Assembly: GCA_945890485.1 (NCBI GenBank)
Contig: CAMDCN010000020.1
Location: 85,982 to 149,981, forward strand
Reading direction: 5' to 3'
DNA: 64,000 bases
DNA from: Candidatus Sulfopaludibacter sp. SbA3
GTDB taxonomy: Bacteria; Acidobacteriota; Terriglobia; Bryobacterales; Bryobacteraceae
The translations under genes were made by a program, and so were the position numbers. This document shows positions 1 through 9,922 of the stretch, one piece after another. The notes below the pieces were generated by a model. That model saw nothing but the letters and a program-made list of their open reading frames with translations. It had not been told where the DNA came from and searched no databases. Position 1 is the first letter of the stretch. Each line of letters starts with the position of its first letter.

Positions 1-319
1 GCGGTTGGGCCGCCGGGGTAGCCCCGAGGAGGCGCTCCCGCGTGCGGAAAATAGCGCGGGTGAGCCGGGAGTCCTCAAGGTCAATCTCGCAGGCGGTGGC
101 GAAGGTGATGGGAGACGGAGCGGCGACCGCGATGCTGTGGCGCTCGACGATCTCGTAGCCGGGCAAGAGGGCGTTGAGAATCAGGTCCTCGTCCTCTCGG
201 CTCGGTTTGCCGTAGCGAAACCAGGCGGTCCCGGCCTGCGCTCCGTACACGGCGGCGCCAACAGCGGCGGCGCCGGCTAGCCACTTTGCGGCAGTACGGA
301 AGGTGGACTTGGCGCTCAT
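1..319 (-). CDS. conserved hypothetical protein (N-terminal part, runs off the window)
   Basis: The reading frame starts with ATG at 319 and stays open to the left edge, giving 106 residues. The N-terminus (MSAKSTFRTAAKWLAGAA) is basic and then small and hydrophobic, which suggests one membrane anchor. It is followed by a segment with the pattern LPGYEIVERHSIAVAAP and then TFATACEIDLEDS. That layout resembles the start of SRPBCC-like hypothetical proteins common in acidobacteria, but this is recalled similarity only. The ATG overlaps the TGA of the beta-helix gene (ATGA), so the two are probably co-transcribed. No function can be assigned. Confidence 0.6.
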   Translation of the reverse strand, partial: MSAKSTFRTAAKWLAGAAAVGAAVYGAQAGTAWFRYGKPSREDEDLILNALLPGYEIVERHSIAVAAPSPITFATACEIDLEDSRLTRAIFRTRERLLGATPAAQP

Positions 320-2223
320 CGATAGAACGGCTTCCAAGTAATCCAGCGAGGACCATAGTGGGGTTCGGGCTGACCAACCTCGAGGGCGCCGAGATCGGGA
401 GCTTTGCCGTTGAACCCGTCGTTGATGGTGGGCAGAACCTGCCCCGCGTCAACGGCCTTCGCGTTGGGCTTAAGCCGGAAGTTGAGGTCCGCGGCGTGAT
501 AGACGTGATAGCGGCGGTTGACATCCGGCGCGGCGAGGTTCTCGAAGATGTCGTAGTCGACCTCGATGCCGTGCGCCTCCTGGCCGGTGGCTTGCTTCAT
601 CTCGGCGAGAGTGGCGAAGTCCTTCCAGGCCGTGGCGGGCGGAGCCAGCCAACTGAACTGCTTCTGGACGTTGCGATTGGGACGGTAGCCATTGTGGTCC
701 GAGCTGTATTGGGCAGAGCCGAAGGCCCAGGTCATGATGCCCTTGTTGGGCATGTCGCGGCCGAGGAAGAGATTGTTCCGGAAGTGAGCGTTGCTGTAGG
801 GATCGCGAGCCGCCTGTTCGGCGATCATCGTGTTGTGATACGCGATGATGCCGGCCGGCGAGGCGCTGAGCTTGAAGGCTCCGCCGTTGGGAATGTTGTA
901 GGCGATGTTGCGGTAGAAGTACACCGGGCCGCCGAACATGGGCTGGGCGCTGTAGCCGTTATGGGCGGCGTTGACGCCGCGATTTTGGAAAATGCGGATG
1001 TTGTGGGTGCCGCCGTCGGACTCGATGAAGTCGTCGTTCGACAGGTGCATGTCGTTGTTGTAGATATCGATGGAGGAGGCTCGTCGTTCGGGGTCGGCAT
1101 CGGGCGGGCCATAGGTGGAGATGCAGATGGCGTCGTGGAAATAGGCGATGGAGTTGTGGGCGATGATGTGGCCCGGGCCGTAGACTTTCACAGCGAAGAA
1201 GCTGCGGAGTTGGTGGGATGGGTAGATGCCGGCGGACCGGGAACCGGCTTGGTTCCAGCCGATGAGGCGCATTTGGTCTTCGCGGCCGAGAAACAGATTG
1301 TCCGAGATGAAGAAGTCGCGGGAGTCGGCGTTTTCGGTCCAGACTCCGGCGCCAATATCTTCAAAGCGGCAGTTGCGGACGGTGAGCGCGACGGCGCCCA
1401 TCACTTCCTTGTCGCCGGCGAAGAGGGCGACTTCGGTGTTGCGGAAGGTGAGGCCTTCGAAGATGTGGTGGTGCGTGGCCTGGACGTCGAAGAGTTTATG
1501 GTTGCCGGCGCCGTCGAAGATCGCTTCGCCGTCGCCGGCGCCTTTGATGGTGATGGGTTTCTCCGCGGTGCCTTTGAGCGAGAGCGGCCAGTAGCCAGCG
1601 AAGGGGGCGCTGAGCGGGTCGACGTAGTTGAGGCGGTCGGGGCGGTAGAGGCCGGCGTGGATGAGAATGGTGTCGCCGGGTTGGGCTTTGGTCATGCGGA
1701 CGGAGGTCCAGTCGCCGCGGCCTTCGCCGTAGTAAGCGGCCTTGAAGCCGATGTAGCTGGGTTCGAGCTTGGGGCCTTCGTGGTCGGCTGGATAGACGTG
1801 GAGGACGCGTCCGCCGGCATAGGGCTTGGGTTCGGTGCGGGTCGAGACGGTGACCTTCTGAAGGGCCTGACCGGTGACGCCGTCGGGGTCGCGGAGGGTG
1901 AACTCGCATTCGTAGCTGGTGGCGGGTTCGAGGTTGAGAATGCTTCCGGCGAAGCCGTGAGGGACGGTGTGCGTCATCTTCTCGCGGTCGCGGTGGGGGC
2001 GTTCGCCACCGACGCGGAGCAGCGGCAATGCGGGGCGCCAAGCCGAGGCGCCGGCTTTGCGGAAACGGACGTCGACTACGGCGTTTCGATTCTCATCGCC
2101 TTCGATCGCCCATTCGAAGCCAAGGTTCAGTAGGGTTGGATGTTCGACATGGAACCGGCCGGGTTTCGTAGCGTTCTGGGCGTGCAGAGTGCAGGCGGCG
2201 AGAAGGAGTATGGCAGCGCGCAT
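316..2223 (-). CDS. secreted right-handed parallel beta-helix protein
   Basis: A 635-residue protein. The ATG at 2223 is chosen because it opens a clear signal peptide (MRAAILLLAACTLHAQ); the frame extends 9 codons further upstream with no added support. A fibronectin-like N-terminal region (about 25-125) precedes a long region rich in short Asn- and Gly-rich turns such as ITIKGAGDGEAIFDGAGNH, FEGLTFRNTEVALF and DIYNNDMHLSNDDFIESDGG. This is the pattern of a parallel beta-helix (pectate lyase/NosD-like fold) that often binds or cleaves polysaccharide. Catalytic residues cannot be assigned by eye. It probably acts in the periplasm or outside the cell. Confidence 0.8.
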   Translation of the reverse strand: MRAAILLLAACTLHAQNATKPGRFHVEHPTLLNLGFEWAIEGDENRNAVVDVRFRKAGASAWRPALPLLRVGGERPHRDREKMTHTVPHGFAGSILNLEPATSYECEFTLRDPDGVTGQALQKVTVSTRTEPKPYAGGRVLHVYPADHEGPKLEPSYIGFKAAYYGEGRGDWTSVRMTKAQPGDTILIHAGLYRPDRLNYVDPLSAPFAGYWPLSLKGTAEKPITIKGAGDGEAIFDGAGNHKLFDVQATHHHIFEGLTFRNTEVALFAGDKEVMGAVALTVRNCRFEDIGAGVWTENADSRDFFISDNLFLGREDQMRLIGWNQAGSRSAGIYPSHQLRSFFAVKVYGPGHIIAHNSIAYFHDAICISTYGPPDADPERRASSIDIYNNDMHLSNDDFIESDGGTHNIRIFQNRGVNAAHNGYSAQPMFGGPVYFYRNIAYNIPNGGAFKLSASPAGIIAYHNTMIAEQAARDPYSNAHFRNNLFLGRDMPNKGIMTWAFGSAQYSSDHNGYRPNRNVQKQFSWLAPPATAWKDFATLAEMKQATGQEAHGIEVDYDIFENLAAPDVNRRYHVYHAADLNFRLKPNAKAVDAGQVLPTINDGFNGKAPDLGALEVGQPEPHYGPRWITWKPFYR

Positions 2224-2282
2224 GATGGAAGGATTAAGATCATATCCCATCGGCCTTCGCCGTATCGGGCTACCCTGTTAGG

Positions 2283-4172
2283 ATGTCCGAAAATCATGGT
2301 CACAAGGCAAGCTTCAAGGGTTTGGCCTTGGGCGCGCTTGGCGTCGTCTTTGGCGACATTGGAACGAGCCCCCTTTACACGCTGAAGGAGTGTCTGCACG
2401 CGGCGGGACACCATAGTGCAACGCAGGAGGACCTTTATGGGATCCTCTCGCTGATCTTTTGGGCGCTGACGCTGGTGGTGACGATGAAGTATCTGACCTT
2501 CATCATGAAGGCGGAAAACAAGGGCGAAGGAGGCATATTCGCACTGCTGGCCCTGGTGCCGGAGCAGATGCGCGGAGCCAAACCCGGACGGATTTCGGCC
2601 GTTGCGCTATTTGCCGTGATCGGCGCAGCGTTGCTGTATGGCGACGGGATCATCACCCCCGCGATTTCCGTGTTGGGCGCCGTGGAGGGGTTGGCCGTGG
2701 CCGATGCGCGACTCGGCGTGGCCGTGGTGCCGATCAGTTGTGTGATCCTGATTGGCCTGTTTGCGATTCAGAGCCGCGGCACGGGGACGGTCGGTAAGCT
2801 GTTCGGGCCCGTGATGATTGTTTGGTTTCTCACGCTAGGCGGACTCGGGGCGTATCACATTTCGCACAACCCCGAGATTCTTTGGGCCATGCTTCCGCAT
2901 CATGCGATCAACTATTTCGCCCATCACGGTTTTTCCGGGATGCATATTCTGGCGTCAGTGGTGCTGGCCGTAACCGGCGGCGAGGCGCTGTATGCCGACA
3001 TGGGCCACTTCGGGATTAAGCCGATTCGGGCCGTCTGGTTAGGTTTCGTGATGCCGGCGCTCTTGCTGGCCTACTTCGGGCAGGGCGCCCATGCGTTGCG
3101 CGAACCGCGATCGATGGACAATCCATTTTTCGATATGGTGCCGGCCGGCTGGGCCACCTACGCACTGGTCGTGCTTTCGAGCATGGCGGCGATTATCGCG
3201 TCGCAGGCTCTGATCTCAGGCGCGTTTTCCTTGACCCGGCAGGCGATGCAGTTGGGCTTCTTCCCTCGTGTGCAGGTGTGCCATACGGCGCACCAGATGG
3301 AAGGGCAGATTTACATTCCCCAGGTGAACTACTTGCTAGCTATTGGGTGCCTGGCGTTGGTGGTGGCCTTCGGGGCGTCGTCGCGCCTGGCGGCGGCCTA
3401 CGGGATTGCGGTAACCGGGACGATGGTCATCACTTCAGTCATGTACTTCCTCGTGATCCGCCATCGGTGGAAGTGGCCGTTGGCGCAGGCAGCGGGCCTG
3501 CTGGTGCTGTTCCTGGCCGTGGATCTTCCTTTCCTGGGCGCCAATCTGGGCAAGTTCCTCGACGGCGGATGGGTGCCGGTGCTGATCGGCGCGGCGGTGC
3601 TGACGGTGATGATTATCTGGAACCGGGGCCGGACGTTGATGGCCTTTCGATACCGGAGGCGCTTTCCGACGAAGGAGTCGGCCGAGTCCCGCTATCGGGC
3701 GCGGCTAGCGGCGCGAGTGCCGGGTACGGCGGTGTTTATGGCCTCGAGCGCGGATATGTTGCCCCCAGTGCTGGTCCACCATGTGGAGCGGAGCCGGGCG
3801 CTGCAGGAGACGGTCGTCCTGCTGACGATCCAGGTGGCGGATGACCCGGTGGTCGCCGAGGAACAGCGATACGCGGTGATGGCGCTCGAGGATGGATTCT
3901 ACCGTGTTGTGGTCCGCTTCGGATTCATGGAGGAACCTGATGTTGTTCCGGTTCTGGAGACCGCGGTGAAGAGCGCCAACATTCCATTTGCTTATCCGGA
4001 CGTGACGTACTATCTCGGCCGGGAGAACTTCGTGGCGTCGTCCAAGGGCCACATGGGGGCCGTGTCGGAAACCATCTTCATGCTGTTGCAGAAGAATGCT
4101 GTGGCGGCGGACCGGTTCTTCGGCTTACCGCATCGGCATGTGGTGGAGATTGGGACGCAGATGGATTTGTAG
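2283..4172 (+). CDS. kup: KUP-family potassium uptake transporter
   Basis: A 629-residue inner-membrane protein taking up K+ by proton symport. The KUP signature GVVFGDIGTSPLYTLKE lies at residues about 20-36, and the GDGIITPAISVLGAVEG segment follows in the third membrane region. About twelve hydrophobic segments fill residues 15-440, followed by the usual soluble C-terminal domain of about 190 residues. The length matches the family. It diverges from the beta-helix gene with about 60 bp between starts. It stands alone, with no other ion transport gene nearby. Confidence 0.95.
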   Translation: MSENHGHKASFKGLALGALGVVFGDIGTSPLYTLKECLHAAGHHSATQEDLYGILSLIFWALTLVVTMKYLTFIMKAENKGEGGIFALLALVPEQMRGAKPGRISAVALFAVIGAALLYGDGIITPAISVLGAVEGLAVADARLGVAVVPISCVILIGLFAIQSRGTGTVGKLFGPVMIVWFLTLGGLGAYHISHNPEILWAMLPHHAINYFAHHGFSGMHILASVVLAVTGGEALYADMGHFGIKPIRAVWLGFVMPALLLAYFGQGAHALREPRSMDNPFFDMVPAGWATYALVVLSSMAAIIASQALISGAFSLTRQAMQLGFFPRVQVCHTAHQMEGQIYIPQVNYLLAIGCLALVVAFGASSRLAAAYGIAVTGTMVITSVMYFLVIRHRWKWPLAQAAGLLVLFLAVDLPFLGANLGKFLDGGWVPVLIGAAVLTVMIIWNRGRTLMAFRYRRRFPTKESAESRYRARLAARVPGTAVFMASSADMLPPVLVHHVERSRALQETVVLLTIQVADDPVVAEEQRYAVMALEDGFYRVVVRFGFMEEPDVVPVLETAVKSANIPFAYPDVTYYLGRENFVASSKGHMGAVSETIFMLLQKNAVAADRFFGLPHRHVVEIGTQMDL

Positions 4173-4400
4173 GCTACTGGAGCTGTAGTTTCAGCAGCGC
4201 CTTCGTGCCAATTTGAGTCACCTCCAGCACCTTGGTCGATAGAGGCTGAGAGGCCCAATCGATGCCATCGCGTCCTATGTAGGGGAAGCAGACAGAGTCG
4301 GTTCCTTACAGAGAGAAGAGGTGTCGCCGACCAACCAGGGAGCCATTGGTGAGAGGTACGGTGAAGACTGCTATGGTTCCCTGCTAAGAATTTGATCTTC
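4173..4400 (-). pseudogene. possible decayed C-terminal fragment of a beta-rich secreted protein
   Basis: This gap of about 300 bp between kup and the adaptor gene holds no intact gene. On the minus strand one frame reads GTIAVFTVPLTNGSLVG, then an in-frame stop, then GIDWASQPLSTKVLEVTQ and LKLQLQ before a TAG at 4173. The amphipathic beta pattern on both sides of the stop looks like the end of a beta-sandwich domain broken by a nonsense mutation. Without a database match this may be chance. Nothing else was seen between 4400 and 4469. Confidence 0.3.
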
Positions 4401-4469
4401 TGATAGACGAAGGAAAGTGGCGGGATTGTTTGGCCCCGCAAAAACAGTGAGGACGACTGCTCATTGAGC

Positions 4470-5513
4470 CTATTTCAGGGCAGCGCCGGGGCGGATTTCG
4501 TCCGTGGCCCGGCGCAGGATTTTGTCGCCGGCTTCGAGAGCGCCGAAGACTTCGAGCAGGTCCCCGGCTGGCGCGCCTTTGGCGACGGGGACATGTTCGG
4601 CCTGGCCGTTGTTGTTCCGAATAACGAAAACCTTTTCGCTCGTCGTGACGACGGCCGTTGGCGGCACCAGGATGGAAGGCTTCGCGCGCCGGGCGGGCCA
4701 AGTGGCTTCTGCGTACATGCCGGGGCTGAGCTTGCCGGTGGGGTTCGCGACTTCGAGTTCGACGGGCATGGTGCGCGTTTTAGGGTCGAGCGACCGGGCG
4801 ATGCGCGTGATGACGCCGCTGCCGGTGAGGCCGCCGGCGATGGTGAACGGAACGTTCGCGCCGGCCACCATGGTGGCCACTTCGGACTCAGGGAGCGCGA
4901 CGACGACGCGGAGGCGGTTCACCTGCTCAATGCGGAGCAGAGGGCCGTTGGCCAACGCTCCGGGGTGGATGTGCCGGGCGGTAATGACGCCGTCGAAGGG
5001 AGCCGTCACCTTAAGGTAGCCGATCATTTGGCTGATGGCGTCGGCAGATGCGCGGGTGGCGCGGGCCTGGCTCTGGATGCTCGCGATCTGCGACTTCAGC
5101 GCGTCGGCAGCTTTCTGCGTCTGGATCACTTCGATGCCGGCAACGGCGCCAGCGGTGGTGGACGCTTGCTTCAGTCGTTCGAGAACCGCTTCCTGGCTCG
5201 CGAGCCGGGCCTCGGCTTCGGCGCGCTGGCTTTCCACTGCGACGGCCTTGGCTTCGACTTCGGCGAGCTGCGCCCAAAGTTCGGGAGCGACGAGTTCGAC
5301 GAGCAGTTGCCCCTTGCGGACCACACTGCCGCGGTCGACTTCGACTTTTTCGACGAAGCCATGGACGCGGGCGTGGAGGTCGACCGCTTGGTAGGGCAGG
5401 ATTTCGGCAGGCAGGCGGAGCTTGCGGTCGAGCGGCTGAACGACGACGGCGACGGTCTCCTGGGCCAGCAAGCCCGAGGCGCAGAGAAGGGCGAGGCTAA
5501 TGGTTATCTTCAT
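4470..5513 (-). CDS. RND efflux periplasmic adaptor (membrane fusion protein)
   Basis: A 347-residue adaptor linking an RND pump to the outer-membrane channel. The start at 5513 gives the signal peptide MKITISLALLCASGLLAQ and overlaps the end of the pump gene by 17 bp; the frame extends 10 codons further upstream. Domains in order: first half of the lipoyl/barrel-sandwich (DLHARVHGFVEKVEVDRGS, about 50-70), a long alpha-helical hairpin (about 90-170, Ala/Glu/Gln-rich), the second lipoyl half (LKVTAPFDGVITARHI), then beta-barrel and membrane-proximal domains. It is the last gene of the lpxA-tolC-pump-adaptor run. Confidence 0.92.
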   Translation of the reverse strand: MKITISLALLCASGLLAQETVAVVVQPLDRKLRLPAEILPYQAVDLHARVHGFVEKVEVDRGSVVRKGQLLVELVAPELWAQLAEVEAKAVAVESQRAEAEARLASQEAVLERLKQASTTAGAVAGIEVIQTQKAADALKSQIASIQSQARATRASADAISQMIGYLKVTAPFDGVITARHIHPGALANGPLLRIEQVNRLRVVVALPESEVATMVAGANVPFTIAGGLTGSGVITRIARSLDPKTRTMPVELEVANPTGKLSPGMYAEATWPARRAKPSILVPPTAVVTTSEKVFVIRNNNGQAEHVPVAKGAPAGDLLEVFGALEAGDKILRRATDEIRPGAALK

Positions 5514-8500
5514 TGGGTAGCAGGGGGGGTAGCAGGGACGCATCGCTGGCGTTTTGGGGTTGGAGGATTTTGTAGAAGAGCGGAACTACGGTTAGCGTGG
5601 CGATGGTGGCCAACGCGAGCCCGCCGAGAACGGCGCGGCCGAGTGGGGCGGTCTGCTCCGCGCCCAGCGCAATGGGAGCCATGCCGGCCATCATGGCGAA
5701 GGCCGTCATCAGGACGGCGCGGAGCCGGGCGGCGGCAGCTTCCGTGATCGAGCCGCCGGACTTGCGGGCGAGCTCGGCAAAGGTGACGAGGAGAATCGAA
5801 TTGGCGACGGCGATGCCGGTGGCCATGATGGCTCCCATGAAGCTTTGAATGTTCAGCGTTGTGCCGGTGAACTGCAGGGCGAGCACGACGCCGGTAAGCA
5901 CGGCGGGCACAGTCGACAGCACGACCAGCGCGAGACGGACGCTTTGGAAGTTGGCCGTGAGGAGCAGGAAGATGGCCGCGATGGCGATGGCGAGACCGAG
6001 GCGGAGGCCGTCGAGCGTGGAGGTTAACGCCGGGACTTGGCCGCGCACATTGACGGTAACGCCGCGGGCGGGTTCGCCAGCCTTCTTGATCGCCTCGCGA
6101 ATCTGCTTCTCGGCGACGCCGAGCGGGACGTTGTGCAGGTTGGCCGTGATGGAGACGACGCGCTGCATGTTGTAGCGCTCGACGAGGCCATAAGTCTTGC
6201 CCGGTTTGATGGTGGCGACGTCGCCGAGGGTGGGCCGGGCTTCCCGGTTCTGCATGACGGGGAGGTCAGCGAGATCGGTGACCGAGGCCATGCGGTGCTG
6301 GGGGATTTCGACCTGAATCTGGAACGCGTTGCCGGAGTTGGGATCGCGCCAGTAGTTGGGGTCGACGAAGCGGGAACTGGAGGTGGCGGCGACGAGGGAG
6401 CGGGCGACGTTGGCCATGGTGAGGCCATACTGACCGGCGCGTTCCCGATTGATTTGAACGTCGATGGTGGGGTAGTCGAGGGGTTGAGCGAACTGGAGAT
6501 CGCGGAGGGCGGGGAGCTTGCGCAGCTCGTTCATTACCTTCTCGGCGTGGGCGCGGTTGGCGGGCAGGGCGGGGCCCTGGATGGCGACTTCGACAGGGGT
6601 CGGCGAGCCGAAGGACATGACGTCGCTAACGATGTCGCCGGCTTCGAACGACATCTGCACTTGGGGGAGTTCTTTTGCGAAGACCGCGCGGAGGCGCTCT
6701 CGCAATGCTTCTCCGCGAAGAGTGGCTTCCGGTTTCAGCGCGACCTGGAAGACGGCTTCATGGGGGCCGGACGTCCACAGGAAGATCGTGTTGATCGGGT
6801 AGCTGGCGGGCTGCACGCCGATGAAGGCAGAACTGATTTCGACGGGAACTTCCCGCTGGATGAGCTTCAGCGCCTGCAGCGCGTGCTCTTCGGTGCGCTC
6901 GATGCGGGTGCCCGTGGGGGCGCGGAGACGGAGCTTGAACTGGCCTGCATCGGCAGTGGGGAATAGTTCGGTGCCGAGGGTGGGGACGAGCAAGTAGAGG
7001 AGAGCCCCAGTGACGAGGAGGTAGAGCGGGGCAAGGATCCAGCGGAGGGGCATCAGCGCGCCAAGCAGACTGCTATAGAGCGCATTGCCGGGCCGATGGG
7101 CGGCGGGGCGGACGAACTTGGCGGCGAGGATCGGAACCAGCGTGCTCGACAGGATGTAGCTGGCGCCCATGGCGAGTGCAACGGCGAGCGAAAGGGGCAC
7201 GAAGAGCTGGCGGCCGACGCCGGTCATGAACAGCGCGGGGGCGAAGACGGCAAGGATGGTCAGCATGGAGAGCAGCCGGGCCATCGCTGTCTTCTGGCAG
7301 GCTTCGAGAACGCTTTGCACCCTGGCAAGCCCGCCGGCCATGTGGGCGTGGATGTTCTCGATTTCGACAGTCGCTTCGTCGACCAGCACGCCGACGGCAA
7401 GGGCGAGGCCGCCGAGGGTCATGATGTTGATGGTCTGGCCGAGCGCCCAGAGGCCGACGAGGGCGGTGAGGAGGGCCACAGGTATGGTGGTGATGACGAT
7501 GAGGCTGCTGCGCCAGTCGCGGAGGAAGATCAGGACCATCAGGCCGGTAAGCACGGCGCCGAGGACGGCCTCATTGGCGAGGGTACGCAGCGACTGGGTA
7601 ACGACCGTGGATTGATCGAACTCGACGCGGACATCGACATCTTCCGGGCAGACCGCTTTAAATGCAGGCAGGTTGGCGCGGACGGCCTTGATGACGTCGA
7701 GCGTCGAGGCTTCCGAACGCTTGGTGATCTGCATGTACACCGTGCGCTTCCCATTGACATGGGCGTAGGCCGTGAGAATATCGGTGCCGTTCTCGACTAT
7801 GCCAATATCGCGAAGGAAGACCGGCGGATTCTCCCCGGGGCGTACGGGGGCGTCCATCAGCTCTTGGAGATTTGCGCCGAGCGCCGAGTTCGAGGTGGCG
7901 AAATTGTTGAGGTCGCCAATGCGGATGTTGCCGGCCGGTTGGACGCTGGAGGCACGGTTTACTGCGGCGATGGCTTCTTCGGGAGAGATGCGATAGCTGC
8001 GGAGTTTGTCGGGATCGAGCCGGACGACGATGGTGCGCTGATTGCCGCCAAACGGGGGCGGGGCGGATACGCCGGGCAGCGTAGCGAAGAGCGGACGGAC
8101 GCGGTTCAGTGCGATGTCCTGCATTTCGCTGGGCGGACGGGTGGGGCTTGAGAAGATCAGCTGACCGACCGGGACAGAGCCCCCGTCGAAGCGCGTGATG
8201 AACGGCCCGACCACCCCCGGCGGCATAAAGGCGCGCGAACGGGTGACGTAGCCGATGACCTGCGCCATGGCCTGGGCCATATCCGTGCCGGGGTGGAAGT
8301 AGAGCTTCATCAGGGACGCGCCCTGGATGTTCTTTGACTCGACGTGCTCAATGCCCGCGATGTACAGGAAATGATACTCGTAGTAGTACGTCAGGTAGCC
8401 CTCCATTTGGGAGGGATCCATGCCGCCGTAGGGCTGGGCGACGAAGATGGCGGGTTGGCCGATTTCGGGGAAGATATCGACGGCGATGCGCCGGCTGGCG

Positions 8501-8580
8501 AGCCAGGCCGAGAGGACGATGGCCAGGACGGCGACGAGAATGGTGACCGGACGGCGGAGAGCGAGGAGTACGAGGCGCAT
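5497..8580 (-). CDS. RND-family efflux permease (AcrB/CusA-like)
   Basis: A 1027-residue inner-membrane pump of normal length for the family. Membrane segments at the N-terminus, about 335-540 and about 855-1010 flank two large periplasmic loops. The proton-relay segment of helix 4 reads GGLALAVGVLVDEATVEIEN. The second of the two consecutive acidic residues usually found there (Asp-Asp in AcrB) is Glu. This is a conservative change that I recall from other acidobacterial pumps. The substrate cannot be inferred. It follows the TolC-like gene by 4 bp and overlaps the adaptor gene by 17 bp, so all three parts of one tripartite pump are together. Confidence 0.95.
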   Translation of the reverse strand: MRLVLLALRRPVTILVAVLAIVLSAWLASRRIAVDIFPEIGQPAIFVAQPYGGMDPSQMEGYLTYYYEYHFLYIAGIEHVESKNIQGASLMKLYFHPGTDMAQAMAQVIGYVTRSRAFMPPGVVGPFITRFDGGSVPVGQLIFSSPTRPPSEMQDIALNRVRPLFATLPGVSAPPPFGGNQRTIVVRLDPDKLRSYRISPEEAIAAVNRASSVQPAGNIRIGDLNNFATSNSALGANLQELMDAPVRPGENPPVFLRDIGIVENGTDILTAYAHVNGKRTVYMQITKRSEASTLDVIKAVRANLPAFKAVCPEDVDVRVEFDQSTVVTQSLRTLANEAVLGAVLTGLMVLIFLRDWRSSLIVITTIPVALLTALVGLWALGQTINIMTLGGLALAVGVLVDEATVEIENIHAHMAGGLARVQSVLEACQKTAMARLLSMLTILAVFAPALFMTGVGRQLFVPLSLAVALAMGASYILSSTLVPILAAKFVRPAAHRPGNALYSSLLGALMPLRWILAPLYLLVTGALLYLLVPTLGTELFPTADAGQFKLRLRAPTGTRIERTEEHALQALKLIQREVPVEISSAFIGVQPASYPINTIFLWTSGPHEAVFQVALKPEATLRGEALRERLRAVFAKELPQVQMSFEAGDIVSDVMSFGSPTPVEVAIQGPALPANRAHAEKVMNELRKLPALRDLQFAQPLDYPTIDVQINRERAGQYGLTMANVARSLVAATSSSRFVDPNYWRDPNSGNAFQIQVEIPQHRMASVTDLADLPVMQNREARPTLGDVATIKPGKTYGLVERYNMQRVVSITANLHNVPLGVAEKQIREAIKKAGEPARGVTVNVRGQVPALTSTLDGLRLGLAIAIAAIFLLLTANFQSVRLALVVLSTVPAVLTGVVLALQFTGTTLNIQSFMGAIMATGIAVANSILLVTFAELARKSGGSITEAAAARLRAVLMTAFAMMAGMAPIALGAEQTAPLGRAVLGGLALATIATLTVVPLFYKILQPQNASDASLLPPLLPNEDNH

Positions 8581-8584
8581 CGGT

Positions 8585-9922
8585 TTAGGGCACCTTGCTC
8601 AGGAACGGGGCGAGATCGCCTTGCGTGGCCGCAAGGGCCAGCTCGGAGCGCCAGACGTTGAGCACGGCGAGGGCGTGGTCAATTTCGGACTGGGTGAGCA
8701 AACGCTGGGTGTCGGTGACTTCGTTGAGGTTGGCGAGTCCGGCGCGGTAGCGGGCGGTGGTCTGTTCCAGGGTCTGGCGGAGGAGGGTAACCTGCTGCGG
8801 CGTGATGATGGCGAGATTGCGCGCGGTGGCGACAGCGATCTGGGCGCGGTCGAGGGCGGCGGCGAGTTCGCGTTCGAGCAGGGCGTTGCGGGAGGATTCG
8901 CGGGAGACGCGCTGTTGTTCAATCTGGCGGCGGGCGCGGAGGGTTTTGTATTCGAGCAGCGGGAAGGTGACGGTGGCGCCGATGGCCCAGTTGCCGGTGT
9001 TGGGCCCGAGGCCGGCCGCGCCGCCGGGATAGGGGCCGTTGAGATTGGTGCCGGAGCCGCGGCCGAAAACGTTGGCTTGTGTATTCAGGCGGGGGTACCA
9101 GCTTTTGTCGATCACGGTTTGCCGGGATTTGATTTCGTCGATGGCGGCCTGTTGCTCGCGGAGGATGGGGTGGGCCGCGGCGATTCCCGTGGGTGGGGTG
9201 GCCGGGGGGAGGGAGCGAAAGGAGTTGATGGGCATGGCCGGGCCGGTGAACTGGACCAGCGTGGCGCGGGCGGTGGCGGCGGACTGTTCGGCGCGGACGA
9301 CCTGCGCCTGGGCGAGGAGCACTTCGGACTGAATGCGAGAGAGATCGGCGCCGGGACGGAGGTCCGCTTTCACGAGCGCCTCGGTGAGGCGAACCAGTTC
9401 TTGCGAGCGGGTGACGGCGGCCTGGGCAGAGAGGACGGTCTGCTGGGCGGCGAGGGCGGTGAGATAAGCGTCGGCGGTGGCGGTGGCGACTTCGAGTTCG
9501 GTGCGGGCGACCGCAGCTTGCGCGCGAGTCTTACTGGCTGCGGCGGACGCGATTTCGGATTGGCGGCGGCCGAAGTCGAAGGGTTCCCAGTTGATCATGA
9601 GGCCGACGGCCGAACCCCAGACGTTCGAGAAGGCAGGCCCGGTGGGAAGAAGGGGGCCGGAGATGGGGGAGACGACGGTTTGCGGCAGCAGGAGGCCGAA
9701 GACGTTGTTGGCGGTGGCCCGGTTGATCTGCCCCAGCATTTCGGCGCGAGGGAGATAGGCAAGGCGTGCCAAGTTGATGCCCGCCGCAGCTTCGGAAACC
9801 TGGTCGAGAGAGATTTGGACCGAAGGGTATTTGGCGGTGGCTTGCTTCACGGCCTCGGGCAGGCTGATTTCCTGCGCGAAGGCACCAAACGAGAGGGTGA
9901 GAAGGACGAAAATGCTCCGCAA
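8585..9922 (-). CDS. TolC-like outer-membrane efflux channel
   Basis: A 445-residue outer-membrane factor. The start codon is TTG, immediately after the TAG of lpxA, and opens a signal peptide (MRSIFVLLTLSFGAFAQ). Two long alpha-helical repeats rich in Ala, Gln, Arg and Glu (about 30-220 and 240-435) carry the TolC signatures LINWEPFDFGRRQSEI and FPLLEYKTLRARRQIEQQ. It provides the exit duct for the adaptor and pump encoded just downstream. The zero-base junction with lpxA suggests translational coupling. Confidence 0.93.
   Translation of the reverse strand: MRSIFVLLTLSFGAFAQEISLPEAVKQATAKYPSVQISLDQVSEAAAGINLARLAYLPRAEMLGQINRATANNVFGLLLPQTVVSPISGPLLPTGPAFSNVWGSAVGLMINWEPFDFGRRQSEIASAAASKTRAQAAVARTELEVATATADAYLTALAAQQTVLSAQAAVTRSQELVRLTEALVKADLRPGADLSRIQSEVLLAQAQVVRAEQSAATARATLVQFTGPAMPINSFRSLPPATPPTGIAAAHPILREQQAAIDEIKSRQTVIDKSWYPRLNTQANVFGRGSGTNLNGPYPGGAAGLGPNTGNWAIGATVTFPLLEYKTLRARRQIEQQRVSRESSRNALLERELAAALDRAQIAVATARNLAIITPQQVTLLRQTLEQTTARYRAGLANLNEVTDTQRLLTQSEIDHALAVLNVWRSELALAATQGDLAPFLSKVP

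Noticed and set aside
286..2133. A 615-codon open frame on the plus strand opposite the beta-helix gene
   Set aside because: Its Val/Gly/Asp-rich composition is the antisense of a high-GC gene. It has no signal peptide or motif, while the minus strand encodes a coherent secreted protein.
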